From Eledone cirrhosa (lineage: Eukaryota; Mollusca; Cephalopoda; Octopoda; Eledonidae), in assembly GCA_964016885.1 (NCBI GenBank), contig OZ024740.1:6231450-6295449 (forward strand): DNA of 64,000 nt, given 5' to 3'. Numbering within the stretch: position 1 is the stretch's first letter; each line of letters opens with the position of its first letter. The notes beneath the pieces are model-generated. The model did not search any database, was not told the DNA's origin, and was given only the letters and a program-made list of their open reading frames with translations. The position numbers and the translations under genes are program-made. Below are positions 52,076 through 64,000 of this stretch, piece after piece.

Positions 52076-55000
52076 ATTCTACTTTCTCCAGTTATCTCAC
52101 AAGATATATTCTATGTTGTCCAGTCATTTCACAAGATATATTCTATTTTATCCAGTTATTTCACAAGATATATTCTATGTTGTCCAGTTATTTCACAAGA
52201 TATCTCCTACTTCTCCAGTTATTTCACAAGATATATTCTACTTTGTCCAGTTATCTCACAAGATATATTCTATGTTGTCCAGTCATTTCACAAGAAATAT
52301 TCTATTTTGTCCAGTTATTTCACAAGATATCTTCTATTTTGTCCAGTTATTTCACAAGATATATTCTATTTTGTCCAGTTATTTCACAAGATATATTCTA
52401 CTTTGTCCAGTTATTTCACAAGATATCTTCTATTTTCCCAGTTATTTCACAAGATATCTTCTATTTTGTCCACTTATTTCACAAGATATATTCTATTTTG
52501 TCCAGTTATTTCACAAGATATCTTCTACTTTGTCCATTCATTTCACAAGATATATTCTACTTTGTCCAGTCATTTCACAAGATATATTCTATTTTATCCA
52601 GTTATTTCACAAGATATATTCTATGTTGTCCAGTTATTTCACAAGATATCTCCTACTTCTCCAGTTATTTCACAAGATATATTCTACTTTGTCCAGTTAA
52701 CTCACAAGATATATTCTATGTTGTCCAGTCATTTCACAAGAAATATTCTATTTTGTCCAGTTATTTCACAAGATATCTTCTATTTTGTCCAGTTATTTCA
52801 CAAGATATATTCTATTTTGTCCAGTTATTTCACAAGATATATTCTACTTTGTCCAGTTATTTCACAAGATATCTTCTATTTTCCCAGTTATTTCACAAGA
52901 TATCTTCTATTTTGTCCAGTTATTTCACAAGATATATTCTACTTTGTCCAGCTACTTCTCAAGATATCTTCTACATTGTCCAGTTATTTCACAAGATATA
53001 TTCTATTTTGTCCAGGTTTTTCACAAGATATCTTCTATTTTGTCCAATCATTTTACAGGATATCTTCTACTTTGTCTTGTTATTTCACAAGATATTTTCT
53101 ACTTTGTCCAGTTATTTCACAACATATCTTCTATTTTGTCCAGTCATTTCACATGATATATTCTATTTTGTCCAGTTATTTCACAAGATATTTTCTACTT
53201 TGTCCAGTTATTTCACAAGATATCTTCTACTTTGTCCAGTTATTTCACAAGATATCTTCTATTTTCCCAGTTATTTCACAAGATATCTTCTATTTTCCTA
53301 GTTATTTCACAAGATATCTTCCACTTTATCCAAACATTTCACTAGATATCTTTTATTTTGTCGAGTTATTTTACAAGATATCTTCTACTTTGTACAATCA
53401 TTTCACAAGATATATTCTATATTGTCCAGTTATTTCACAAGATATCTTCTACTTGTCCAGTTATTTCACAAGATATATTCTATTTTGTCCAGTCATTCCA
53501 CAAGATATCTTCTACTTTGTCCAGTTATTTCACAAGATATCTTCTATTTTCCCAGTTATTTCACAAGATATCTTCTCTTTTGTCCAGTTATTTCACAAGA
53601 TATCTTCTATATTGTCCAGTTATTTCTCAAGATATATTCTGCTTTGTCCAGTCATTTCACAAGATATATTCTACTTTGCCCAATTATTTCACAAGATGTC
53701 TTCTACTTTGTCCAGTCATTTCACAAGATATATTCTAATTTGTCCAGTTATTTCACAAATATATTCTACTTTGTCCAGTCATTTCACAAGATATATTCTA
53801 TTTTATACAGTTATTACACAAGATATCTTCTACATTGTCCAGTTTTTTCACAAGATATCTTCTACTTTGTCCAATCATTTCACAAGATATATTCTATTTT
53901 AGCCAGTTATTTCACAAGATATCTTCTATTTTGTCCAGTTATTTCACAAGATATCTTCTATTTTGTCCAGTTATTTCACAAGATATATTCTATTTTGTCC
54001 AGTCATTCCACAAGATATCTTCTACTTTGTCCAGTTATTTCACAAGATATATTCTATTTTGTCAGTTATTTCACAACATATATTCTACTTTGTCCAGTTA
54101 TTTCACAAGATATCCCCTACTTGTCCAGTTATTTCACAAGATATATTCTATTTTGTCCAGTCATTGCACAAGATATCTTCTAATCTGTCCAGTTATTTCA
54201 CAAGATATCCTCTATTTTGACCAGTTATTTCACAAGATATATTCTATTTTGTCCAGTCATTTCACAAGATATATTCTACTTTGTCCAGTTATTTCACAAG
54301 ATATCTTCTACATTACCCAATCATTTCACATGATATATTCTACTTTATCCAAACATTTCACTAGATATCTTTTATTTTGTCAAGTTATTTTACAAGATAT
54401 CTTCTACTTTGTACAATCATTTCACAAGATATATTCTATATTGTCCAGTTATTTCACAAGATATCTTCTACTTGTCCAGTTATTTCACAAGATATATTCT
54501 ATTTTGTCCAGTCATTCCACAAGATATCTTCTACTTTGTCCAGTTATTTCACAAGATATCTTCTATTTTCCCAGTTATTTCACAAGATATCTTCTCTTTT
54601 GTCCAGTTATTTCACAAGATATCTTCTATTTTGTCCAATCATTTCACAAGATATATTCTATTTTGTCCAGTTATTTCACAAGATATCTTCTATATTGTCC
54701 AGTCATTTCGCAAGATATCTTCTACTTTGTCCATTCATTTCACAAGATATATTCTACTTTGTCCAGTCATTTCACAAGATATATTCTATTTTATCCAGTT
54801 ATTTCACAAGATATATTCTATGTTGTCCAGTTATTTCACAAGATATCTCCTACTTCTCCACTTATTTCACAAGATATATTCTACTTTGTCCAGTTATCTC
54901 ACAAGATATATTCTATGTTGTCCAGTCATTTCACAAGAAATATTCTATTTTGTCCAGTTATTTCACAAGATATCTTCTATTTTGTCCAGTTATTTCACAA

Positions 55001-58000
55001 GATATATTCTATTTTGTCCAGTTATTTCACAAGATATATTCTACTTTGTCCAGTTATTTCACAAGATATCTTCTATTTTCCCAGTTATTTCACAAGATAT
55101 CTTCTATTTTGTCCAGTTATTTCACAAGATATATTCTACTTTGTCCAGCTACTTCTCAAGATATCTTCTACATTGTCCAGTTATTTCACAAGATATATTC
55201 TATTTTGTCCAGGTTTTTCACAAGATATCTTCTATTTTGTCCAATCATTTTACAGGATATCTTCTACTTTGTCTTCTTATTTCACAAGATATTTTCTACT
55301 TTGTCCAGTTATTTCACAACATATCTTCTATTTTGTCCAGTCATTTCACATGATATATTCTATTTTGTCCAGTTATTTCACAAGATATTTTCTACTTTGT
55401 CCAGTTATTTCACAAGATATCTTCTACTTTGTCCAGTTATTTCACAAGATATCTTCTATTTTCCCAGTTATTTCACAAGATATCTTCTATTTCCCTAGTT
55501 ATTTCACAAGATATCTTCTACTTTATCCAAACATTTCACTAGATATCTTTTATTTTGTCGAGTTATTTTACAAGATATCTTCTACTTTGTACAATCATTT
55601 CACAAGATATATTCTATATTGTCCAGTTATTTCACAAGATATCTTCTACTTGTCCAGTTATTTCACAAGATATATTCTATTTTGTCCAGTCATTCCACAA
55701 GATATCTTCTACTTTGTCCAGTTATTTCACAAGATATCTTCTATTTTCCCAGTTATTTCACAAGATATCTTCTCTTTTGTCCAGTTATTTCACAAGATAT
55801 CTTCTATATTGTCCAGTTATTTCTCAAGATATATTCTGCTTTGTCCAGTCATTTCACAAGATATATTCTACTTTGTCCAATTATTTCACAAGATGTCTTC
55901 TACTTTGTCCAGTCATTTCACAAGATATATTCTAATTTGTCCAGTTATTTCACAAATATATTCTACTTTGTCCAGTCATTTCACAAGATATATTCTATTT
56001 TATACAGTTATTACACAAGATATCTTCTACATTGTCCAGTTTTTTCACAAGATATCTTCTACTTTGTCCAATCATTTCACAAGATATATTCTATTTTAGC
56101 CAGTTATTTCACAAGATATCTTCTATTTTGTCCAGTTATTTCACAAGATATCTTCTATTTTGTCCAGTTATTTCACAAGATATATTCTATTTTGTCCAGT
56201 CATTCCACAAGATATCTTCTACTTTGTCCAGTTATTTCACAAGATATATTCTATTTTGTCAGTTATTTCACAACATATATTCTACTTTGTCCAGTTATTT
56301 CACAAGATATCCTCTACTTGTCCAGTTATTTCACAAGATATATTCTACTTTCTCCAGTTATCTCACAAGATATATTCTATGTTGTCCAGTCATTTCACAA
56401 GATATATTCTATTTTATCCAGTTATTTCACAAGATATATTCTATGTTGTCCAGTTATTTCACAAGATATCTCCTACTTCTCCAGTTATTTCACAAGATAT
56501 ATTCTACTTTGTCCAGTTATCTCACAAGATATATTCTATGTTGTCCAGTCATTTCACAAGAAATATTCTATTTTGTCCAGTTATTTCACAAGATATCTTC
56601 TATTTTGTCCAGTTATTTCACAAGATATATTCTATTTTGTCCAGTTATTTCACAAGATATATTCTACTTTGTCCAGTTATTTCACAAGATATCTTCTATT
56701 TTCCCAGTTATTTCACAAGATATCTTCTATTTTGTCCACTTATTTCACAAGATATATTCTATTTTGTCCAGTTATTTCACAAGATATCTTCTACTTTGTC
56801 CATTCATTTCACAAGATATATTCTACTTTGTCCAGTCATTTCACAAGATATATTCTATTTTATCCAGTTATTTCACAAGATATATTCTATGTTGTCCAGT
56901 TATTTCACAAGATATCTCCTACTTCTCCAGTTATTTCACAAGATATATTCTACTTTGTCCAGTTAACTCACAAGATATATTCTATGTTGTCCAGTCATTT
57001 CACAAGAAATATTCTATTTTGTCCAGTTATTTCACAAGATATCTTCTATTTTGTCCAGTTATTTCACAAGATATATTCTATTTTGTCCAGTTATTTCACA
57101 AGATATATTCTACTTTGTCCAGTTATTTCACAAGATATCTTCTATTTTCCCAGTTATTTCACAAGATATCTTCTATTTTGTCCAGTTATTTCACAAGATA
57201 TATTCTACTTTGTCCAGCTACTTCTCAAGATATCTTCTACATTGTCCAGTTATTTCACAAGATATATTCTATTTTGTCCAGGTTTTTCACAAGATATCTT
57301 CTATTTTGTCCAATCATTTTACAGGATATCTTCTACTTTGTCTTGTTATTTCACAAGATATTTTCTACTTTGTCCAGTTATTTCACAACATATCTTCTAT
57401 TTTGTCCAGTCATTTCACATGATATATTCTATTTTGTCCAGTTATTTCACAAGATATTTTCTACTTTGTCCAGTTATTTCACAAGATATCTTCTACTTTG
57501 TCCAGTTATTTCACAAGATATCTTCTATTTTCCCAGTTATTTCACAAGATATCTTCTATTTTCCTAGTTATTTCACAAGATATCTTCCACTTTATCCAAA
57601 CATTTCACTAGATATCTTTTATTTTGTCGAGTTATTTTACAAGATATCTTCTACTTTGTACAATCATTTCACAAGATATATTCTATATTGTCCAGTTATT
57701 TCACAAGATATCTTCTACTTGTCCAGTTATTTCACAAGATATATTCTATTTTGTCCAGTCATTCCACAAGATATCTTCTACTTTGTCCAGTTATTTCACA
57801 AGATATCTTCTATTTTCCCAGTTATTTCACAAGATATCTTCTCTTTTGTCCAGTTATTTCACAAGATATCTTCTATATTGTCCAGTTATTTCTCAAGATA
57901 TATTCTGCTTTGTCCAGTCATTTCACAAGATATATTCTACTTTGCCCAATTATTTCACAAGATGTCTTCTACTTTGTCCAGTCATTTCACAAGATATATT

Positions 58001-60601
58001 CTAATTTGTCCAGTTATTTCACAAATATATTCTACTTTGTCCAGTCATTTCACAAGATATATTCTATTTTATACAGTTATTACACAAGATATCTTCTACA
58101 TTGTCCAGTTTTTTCACAAGATATCTTCTACTTTGTCCAATCATTTCACAAGATATATTCTATTTTAGCCAGTTATTTCACAAGATATCTTCTATTTTGT
58201 CCAGTTATTTCACAAGATATCTTCTATTTTGTCCAGTTATTTCACAAGATATATTCTATTTTGTCCAGTCATTCCACAAGATATCTTCTACTTTGTCCAG
58301 TTATTTCACAAGATATATTCTATTTTGTCAGTTATTTCACAACATATATTCTACTTTGTCCAGTTATTTCACAAGATATCCCCTACTTGTCCAGTTATTT
58401 CACAAGATATATTCTATTTTGTCCAGTCATTGCACAAGATATCTTCTAATCTGTCCAGTTATTTCACAAGATATCCTCTATTTTGACCAGTTATTTCACA
58501 AGATATATTCTATTTTGTCCAGTCATTTCACAAGATATATTCTACTTTGTCCAGTTATTTCACAAGATATCTTCTACATTACCCAATCATTTCACATGAT
58601 ATATTCTACTTTATCCAAACATTTCACTAGATATCTTTTATTTTGTCAAGTTATTTTACAAGATATCTTCTACTTTGTACAATCATTTCACAAGATATAT
58701 TCTATATTGTCCAGTTATTTCACAAGATATCTTCTACTTGTCCAGTTATTTCACAAGATATATTCTATTTTGTCCAGTCATTCCACAAGATATCTTCTAC
58801 TTTGTCCAGTTATTTCACAAGATATCTTCTATTTTCCCAGTTATTTCACAAGATATCTTCTCTTTTGTCCAGTTATTTCACAAGATATCTTCTATTTTGT
58901 CCAATCATTTCACAAGATATATTCTATTTTGTCCAGTTATTTCACAAGATATCTTCTATATTGTCCAGTCATTTCGCAAGATATCTTCTACTTTGTCCAT
59001 TCATTTCACAAGATATATTCTACTTTGTCCAGTCATTTCACAAGATATATTCTATTTTATCCAGTTATTTCACAAGATATATTCTATGTTGTCCAGTTAT
59101 TTCACAAGATATCTCCTACTTCTCCACTTATTTCACAAGATATATTCTACTTTGTCCAGTTATCTCACAAGATATATTCTATGTTGTCCAGTCATTTCAC
59201 AAGAAATATTCTATTTTGTCCAGTTATTTCACAAGATATCTTCTATTTTGTCCAGTTATTTCACAAGATATATTCTATTTTGTCCAGTTATTTCACAAGA
59301 TATATTCTACTTTGTCCAGTTATTTCACAAGATATCTTCTATTTTCCCAGTTATTTCACAAGATATCTTCTATTTTGTCCAGTTATTTCACAAGATATAT
59401 TCTACTTTGTCCAGCTACTTCTCAAGATATCTTCTACATTGTCCAGTTATTTCACAAGATATATTCTATTTTGTCCAGGTTTTTCACAAGATATCTTCTA
59501 TTTTGTCCAATCATTTTACAGGATATCTTCTACTTTGTCTTCTTATTTCACAAGATATTTTCTACTTTGTCCAGTTATTTCACAACATATCTTCTATTTT
59601 GTCCAGTCATTTCACATGATATATTCTATTTTGTCCAGTTATTTCACAAGATATTTTCTACTTTGTCCAGTTATTTCACAAGATATCTTCTACTTTGTCC
59701 AGTTATTTCACAAGATATCTTCTATTTTCCCAGTTATTTCACAAGATATCTTCTATTTCCCTAGTTATTTCACAAGATATCTTCTACTTTATCCAAACAT
59801 TTCACTAGATATCTTTTATTTTGTCGAGTTATTTTACAAGATATCTTCTACTTTGTACAATCATTTCACAAGATATATTCTATATTGTCCAGTTATTTCA
59901 CAAGATATCTTCTACTTGTCCAGTTATTTCACAAGATATATTCTATTTTGTCCAGTCATTCCACAAGATATCTTCTACTTTGTCCAGTTATTTCACAAGA
60001 TATCTTCTATTTTCCCAGTTATTTCACAAGATATCTTCTCTTTTGTCCAGTTATTTCACAAGATATCTTCTATATTGTCCAGTTATTTCTCAAGATATAT
60101 TCTGCTTTGTCCAGTCATTTCACAAGATATATTCTACTTTGTCCAATTATTTCACAAGATGTCTTCTACTTTGTCCAGTCATTTCACAAGATATATTCTA
60201 ATTTGTCCAGTTATTTCACAAATATATTCTACTTTGTCCAGTCATTTCACAAGATATATTCTATTTTATACAGTTATTACACAAGATATCTTCTACATTG
60301 TCCAGTTTTTTCACAAGATATCTTCTACTTTGTCCAATCATTTCACAAGATATATTCTATTTTAGCCAGTTATTTCACAAGATATCTTCTATTTTGTCCA
60401 GTTATTTCACAAGATATCTTCTATTTTGTCCAGTTATTTCACAAGATATATTCTATTTTGTCCAGTCATTCCACAAGATATCTTCTACTTTGTCCAGTTA
60501 TTTCACAAGATATATTCTATTTTGTCAGTTATTTCACAACATATATTCTACTTTGTCCAGTTATTTCACAAGATATCCCCTACTTGTCCAGTTATTTCAC
60601 A
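52076..60601. repeat. 4,266-bp higher-order repeat, two near-identical copies
   Basis: Many landmarks recur exactly 4,266 bp apart: ACTTTCTCCAGTTATCTCAC at 52,081 and 56,347, and frame starts 52,785/57,051, 53,358/57,624, 53,835/58,101, 54,377/58,643 and 55,555/59,821. The 754-codon open frames at 53,835-56,099 and 58,101-60,365 read the same wherever I compared them. Inside the unit is a shorter period: the variant frame start at 53,358, 55,555, 57,624 and 59,821 gives alternating steps of 2,197 and 2,069 bp. Further partial copies follow to about 62,700 (steps of 1,019 and 1,273 bp). Confidence 0.9.
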
Positions 60602-63600
60602 AGATATATTCTATTTTGTCCAGTCATTGCACAAGATATCTTCTAATCTGTCCAGTTATTTCACAAGATATCCTCTATTTTGACCAGTTATTTCACAAAA
60701 TATATTCTATTTTGTCCAGTCATTTCACAAGATATATTCTACTTTGTCCAGTTATTTCACAAGATATCTTCTACATTACCCAATCATTTCACATGATATA
60801 TTCTACTTTATCCAAACATTTCACTAGATATCTTTTATTTTGTCAAGTTATTTTACAAGATATCTTCTACTTTGTACAATCATTTCACAAGATATATTCT
60901 ATATTGTCCAGTTATTTCACAAGATATCTTCTACTTGTCCAGTTATTTCACAAGATATATTCTATTTTGTCCAGTCATTCCACAAGATATCTTCTACTTT
61001 GTCCAGTTATTTCACAAGATATCTTCTATTTTCCCAGTTATTTCACAAGATATCTTCTCTTTTGTCCAGTTATTTCACAAGATATCTTCTATTTTGTCCA
61101 ATCATTTCACAAGATATATTCTATTTTGTCCAGTTATTTCACAAGATATATTCTATATTGTCCAGTTATTTCACAAGATATCTTCTACTTGTCCAGTTAT
61201 TTCACAAGATATATTCTATTTTGTCCAGTCATTCCACAAGATATCTTCTACTTTGTCCAGTTATTTCACAAGATATCTTCTATTTTCCCAGTTATTTCAC
61301 AAGATATCTTCTCTTTTGTCCAGTTATTTCACAAGATATCTTCTATATTGTCCAGTTATTTCTCAAGATATATTCTGCTTTGTCCAGTCATTTCACAAGA
61401 TATATTCTACTTTGTCCAATTATTTCACAAGATGTCTTCTACTTTGTCCAGTCATTTCACAAGATATATTCTAATTTGTCCAGTTATTTCACAAATATAT
61501 TCTACTTTGTCCAGTCATTTCACAAGATATATTCTATTTTATACAGTTATTACACAAGATATCTTCTACATTGTCCAGTTTTTTCACAAGATATCTTCTA
61601 CTTTGTCCAATCATTTCACAAGATATATTCTATTTTAGCCAGTTATTTCACAAGATATCTTCTATTTTGTCCAGTTATTTCACAAGATATCTTCTATTTT
61701 GTCCAGTTATTTCACAAGATATATTCTATTTTGTCCAGTCATTCCACAAGATATCTTCTACTTTGTCCAGTTATTTCACAAGATATATTCTATTTTGTCA
61801 GTTATTTCACAACATATATTCTACTTTGTCCAGTTATTTCACAAGATATCCCCTACTTGTCCAGTTATTTCACAAGATATATTCTATTTTGTCCAGTCAT
61901 TGCACAAGATATCTTCTAATCTGTCCAGTTATTTCACAAGATATCCTCTATTTTGACCAGTTATTTCACAAGATATATTCTATTTTGTCCAGTCATTTCA
62001 CAAGATATATTCTACTTTGTCCAGTTATTTCACAAGATATCTTCTACATTACCCAATCATTTCACATGATATATTCTACTTTATCCAAACATTTCACTAG
62101 ATATCTTTTATTTTGTCAAGTTATTTTACAAGATATCTTCTACTTTGTACAATCATTTCACAAGATATATTCTATATTGTCCAGTTATTTCACAAGATAT
62201 CTTCTACTTGTCCAGTTATTTCACAAGATATATTCTATTTTGTCCAGTCATTCCACAAGATATCTTCTACTTTGTCCAGTTATTTCACAAGATATCTTCT
62301 ATTTTCCCAGTTATTTCACAAGATATCTTCTCTTTTGTCCAGTTATTTCACAAGATATCTTCTATTTTGTCCAATCATTTCACAAGATATATTCTATTTT
62401 GTCCAGTTATTTCACAAGATATCTTCTATATTGTCCAGTCATTTCGCAAGATATCTTCTACTTTGTCTTGTTATTTCACAAGATGTCTACTACTTTACCC
62501 AATCATTTCAATAGATATCTTTTATTTTGTCCAGTTATTTTACAAGATATCTTCTACTTTGTACAATCATTTCACAAGATATATTCTATTTTGTCCAGTT
62601 ATTTCACATGATATCTTCTACTTTGTCCTGTTATTTCACAAGATATATTCTATTTTGTCCAGTCATTCCACAAGATATCTTCTACTCTGTCCAGTTATTT
62701 CACAAGATATATTCTAATTTTTCCAGTTATTTCTCAAGATATATTCTACTTTGTCCAGTCATTTCACAAGATATATTCTACTTTGTCCAATTATTTCACA
62801 AGATATCTTCTACTTTGTCCAGTCATTTCACAAGATATATTCTATTTTGTCCAGTTATTTCACAAATATATTCTACTTTGTCCAGTCATTTCACAAGATA
62901 TATTCTATTTTATACAGTTATTACACAACATATCTTCTACATTGTCCAGTTTTTTCACAAGATATCTTCTACTTTGTCCAATCATTTCACAAGATATATT
63001 CTATTTTAGCCAGTTATTTCACAAGATATCTTCTATTTTGTCCAGTTATTTCACAAGATATCTTCTATTTTGTCCAGTTATATCACAAGATATATTCTAT
63101 TTTGTCCAGTCATTCCACAAGATATCTTCTAGTTTGTCCAGTTATTTCACAAGATATATTCTATTTTGTCAGTTATTTCACAACATATATTCTACTTTGG
63201 CCAGTTATTTCACAAGATATCCCCTACTTGTCCAGTTATTTCACAAGATATATTCTGCTTTGTCCAGTCATTCCACAAGATATCTTCTACTTTGTCCAGT
63301 TATTTCACAAGATATCTTTTATTTTGTCGAGTTATTTTACAAGATATCTTCTACTTTGTCCAGTTATTTCACAAGATATATTCTATTTTGTCCAGTCATT
63401 CCACAAGATATCTTCTACTTTGTCCAGTTATTTCACAAGATATCTTCTATTTTCCCAGTTATTTCACAAGATATCTTCTCTTTTGTCCAGTTATTTCACA
63501 AGATATCTTCTATATTGTCCAGTTATTTCTCAAGATATATTCTGCTTTGTCCAGTCATTTCGCAAGATATATTCTACTTTGTCCAATTATTTCACAAGAT

Positions 63601-64000
63601 ATCTTCTACTTTGTCCAGTCATTTCACAAGATATATTCTAATTTGTCCAGTTATTTCACAAATATATTCTACTTTGTCCAGTCATTTCACAAGATATATT
63701 CTATTTTATACAGTTATTACACAAGATATCTTCTACATTGTCCAGTTTTTTCACAAGATATCTTCTACTTTGTCCAATCATTTCACAAGATATATTCTAT
63801 TTTGTCAGTTATTTCACAACATATATTCTACTTTGGCCAGTTATTTCACAAGATATCCCCTACTTGTCCAGTTATTTCACAAGATATATTCTATTTTGTC
63901 CAGTCATTGCACAAGATATCTTCTAATCTGTCCAGTTATTTCACAAGATATCTTCTATTTTGACCAGTTATTTCACAAGATATATTCTATTTTGTCCAGT

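Larger units (their letters stand above)
42447..64000. repeat. 32-bp satellite array
   Basis: About 670 tandem copies of a monomer with landmarks TTTCACAAGATAT, TCTATTTTGTCC and AGTTA; successive CCAGTTAT sites are 32 bp apart (50,401 and 50,433). Variants include AAGATATCTT versus AAGATATATT, TTATTTCAC versus TCATTTCAC and TCATTCCAC, and 1-5 bp losses such as TTTTCCCAG and ACTTGTCCAG. The array starts a few bases from the reverse transcriptase fragment and runs off the right edge. The plus strand of the monomer has no TAA, TAG or TGA in any frame, so every forward frame is open for long distances (longest 49,664-53,902). It also has no ATG; these frames begin with TTG. I annotate no gene here. 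Confidence 0.98.

Noticed and set aside
42450..63963. Many long forward open frames, up to 1,412 codons, as protein genes
   Set aside because: They are readings of the 32-bp satellite, which lacks stops on the plus strand. Many begin at TTG rather than ATG, overlap one another in all three frames, and have no domain.

Overview
The window looks like coleoid cephalopod DNA, most probably octopus. Three things point there: tRNA-Lys-like SINEs with a GTTCAAATC B box, several (TA)n runs joined to dispersed-repeat ends such as (ATC)n followed by ACGTCCGCTTTT, and an inserted element starting CTAGCAGTAAAGCCCGGCG. The genus-level call is recognition from memory, not a database result. I see no intact host protein-coding gene, rRNA, true tRNA or CRISPR array. 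Almost 90% of the window is satellite DNA.

Layout. Positions 1-35,962 are one array of about 455 copies of an AT-rich 77-bp monomer, interrupted once (11,980-12,900) by a 921-bp non-autonomous element that kept the monomer phase. Positions 35,963-42,446 are a 6.5-kb island of transposon debris and simple repeats: a G/T tract (36,173-36,607), TA microsatellites, a LINE tail (37,099-37,453), a Penelope-like GIY-YIG endonuclease remnant (38,778-39,146), a cluster of tRNA-type SINE copies in a 50-60 bp minisatellite (39,141-40,335), and a GC-rich internal fragment of a Tx1/L1-like reverse transcriptase with a frameshift (41,344-42,440). Positions 42,447-64,000 (cut by the window edge) are a second array of about 670 copies of a 32-bp monomer.

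Both arrays have higher-order structure: repeat blocks at 3.0-3.2 kb, 462 bp, 1.7 kb, 3.9-4.1 kb and 1,226 bp in the first, and 3.5 kb, 288 bp and 4,266 bp in the second. This fits repeated segmental amplification by unequal exchange or a similar process. The very long forward open frames in the second array (up to 1,412 codons) arise because the monomer has no stop triplet in any forward frame. The monomer also has no ATG, so I do not annotate them as genes.

The coding remnants are all parts of mobile elements, and each shows damage or truncation. No genes here work together as a pathway. The region reads as heterochromatin-like, repeat-driven DNA. The most unusual points are two unrelated megasatellites on either side of one transposon island, the stop-free 32-bp array, the hairpin-capable 77-bp monomer, and the recurring multi-monomer signature.
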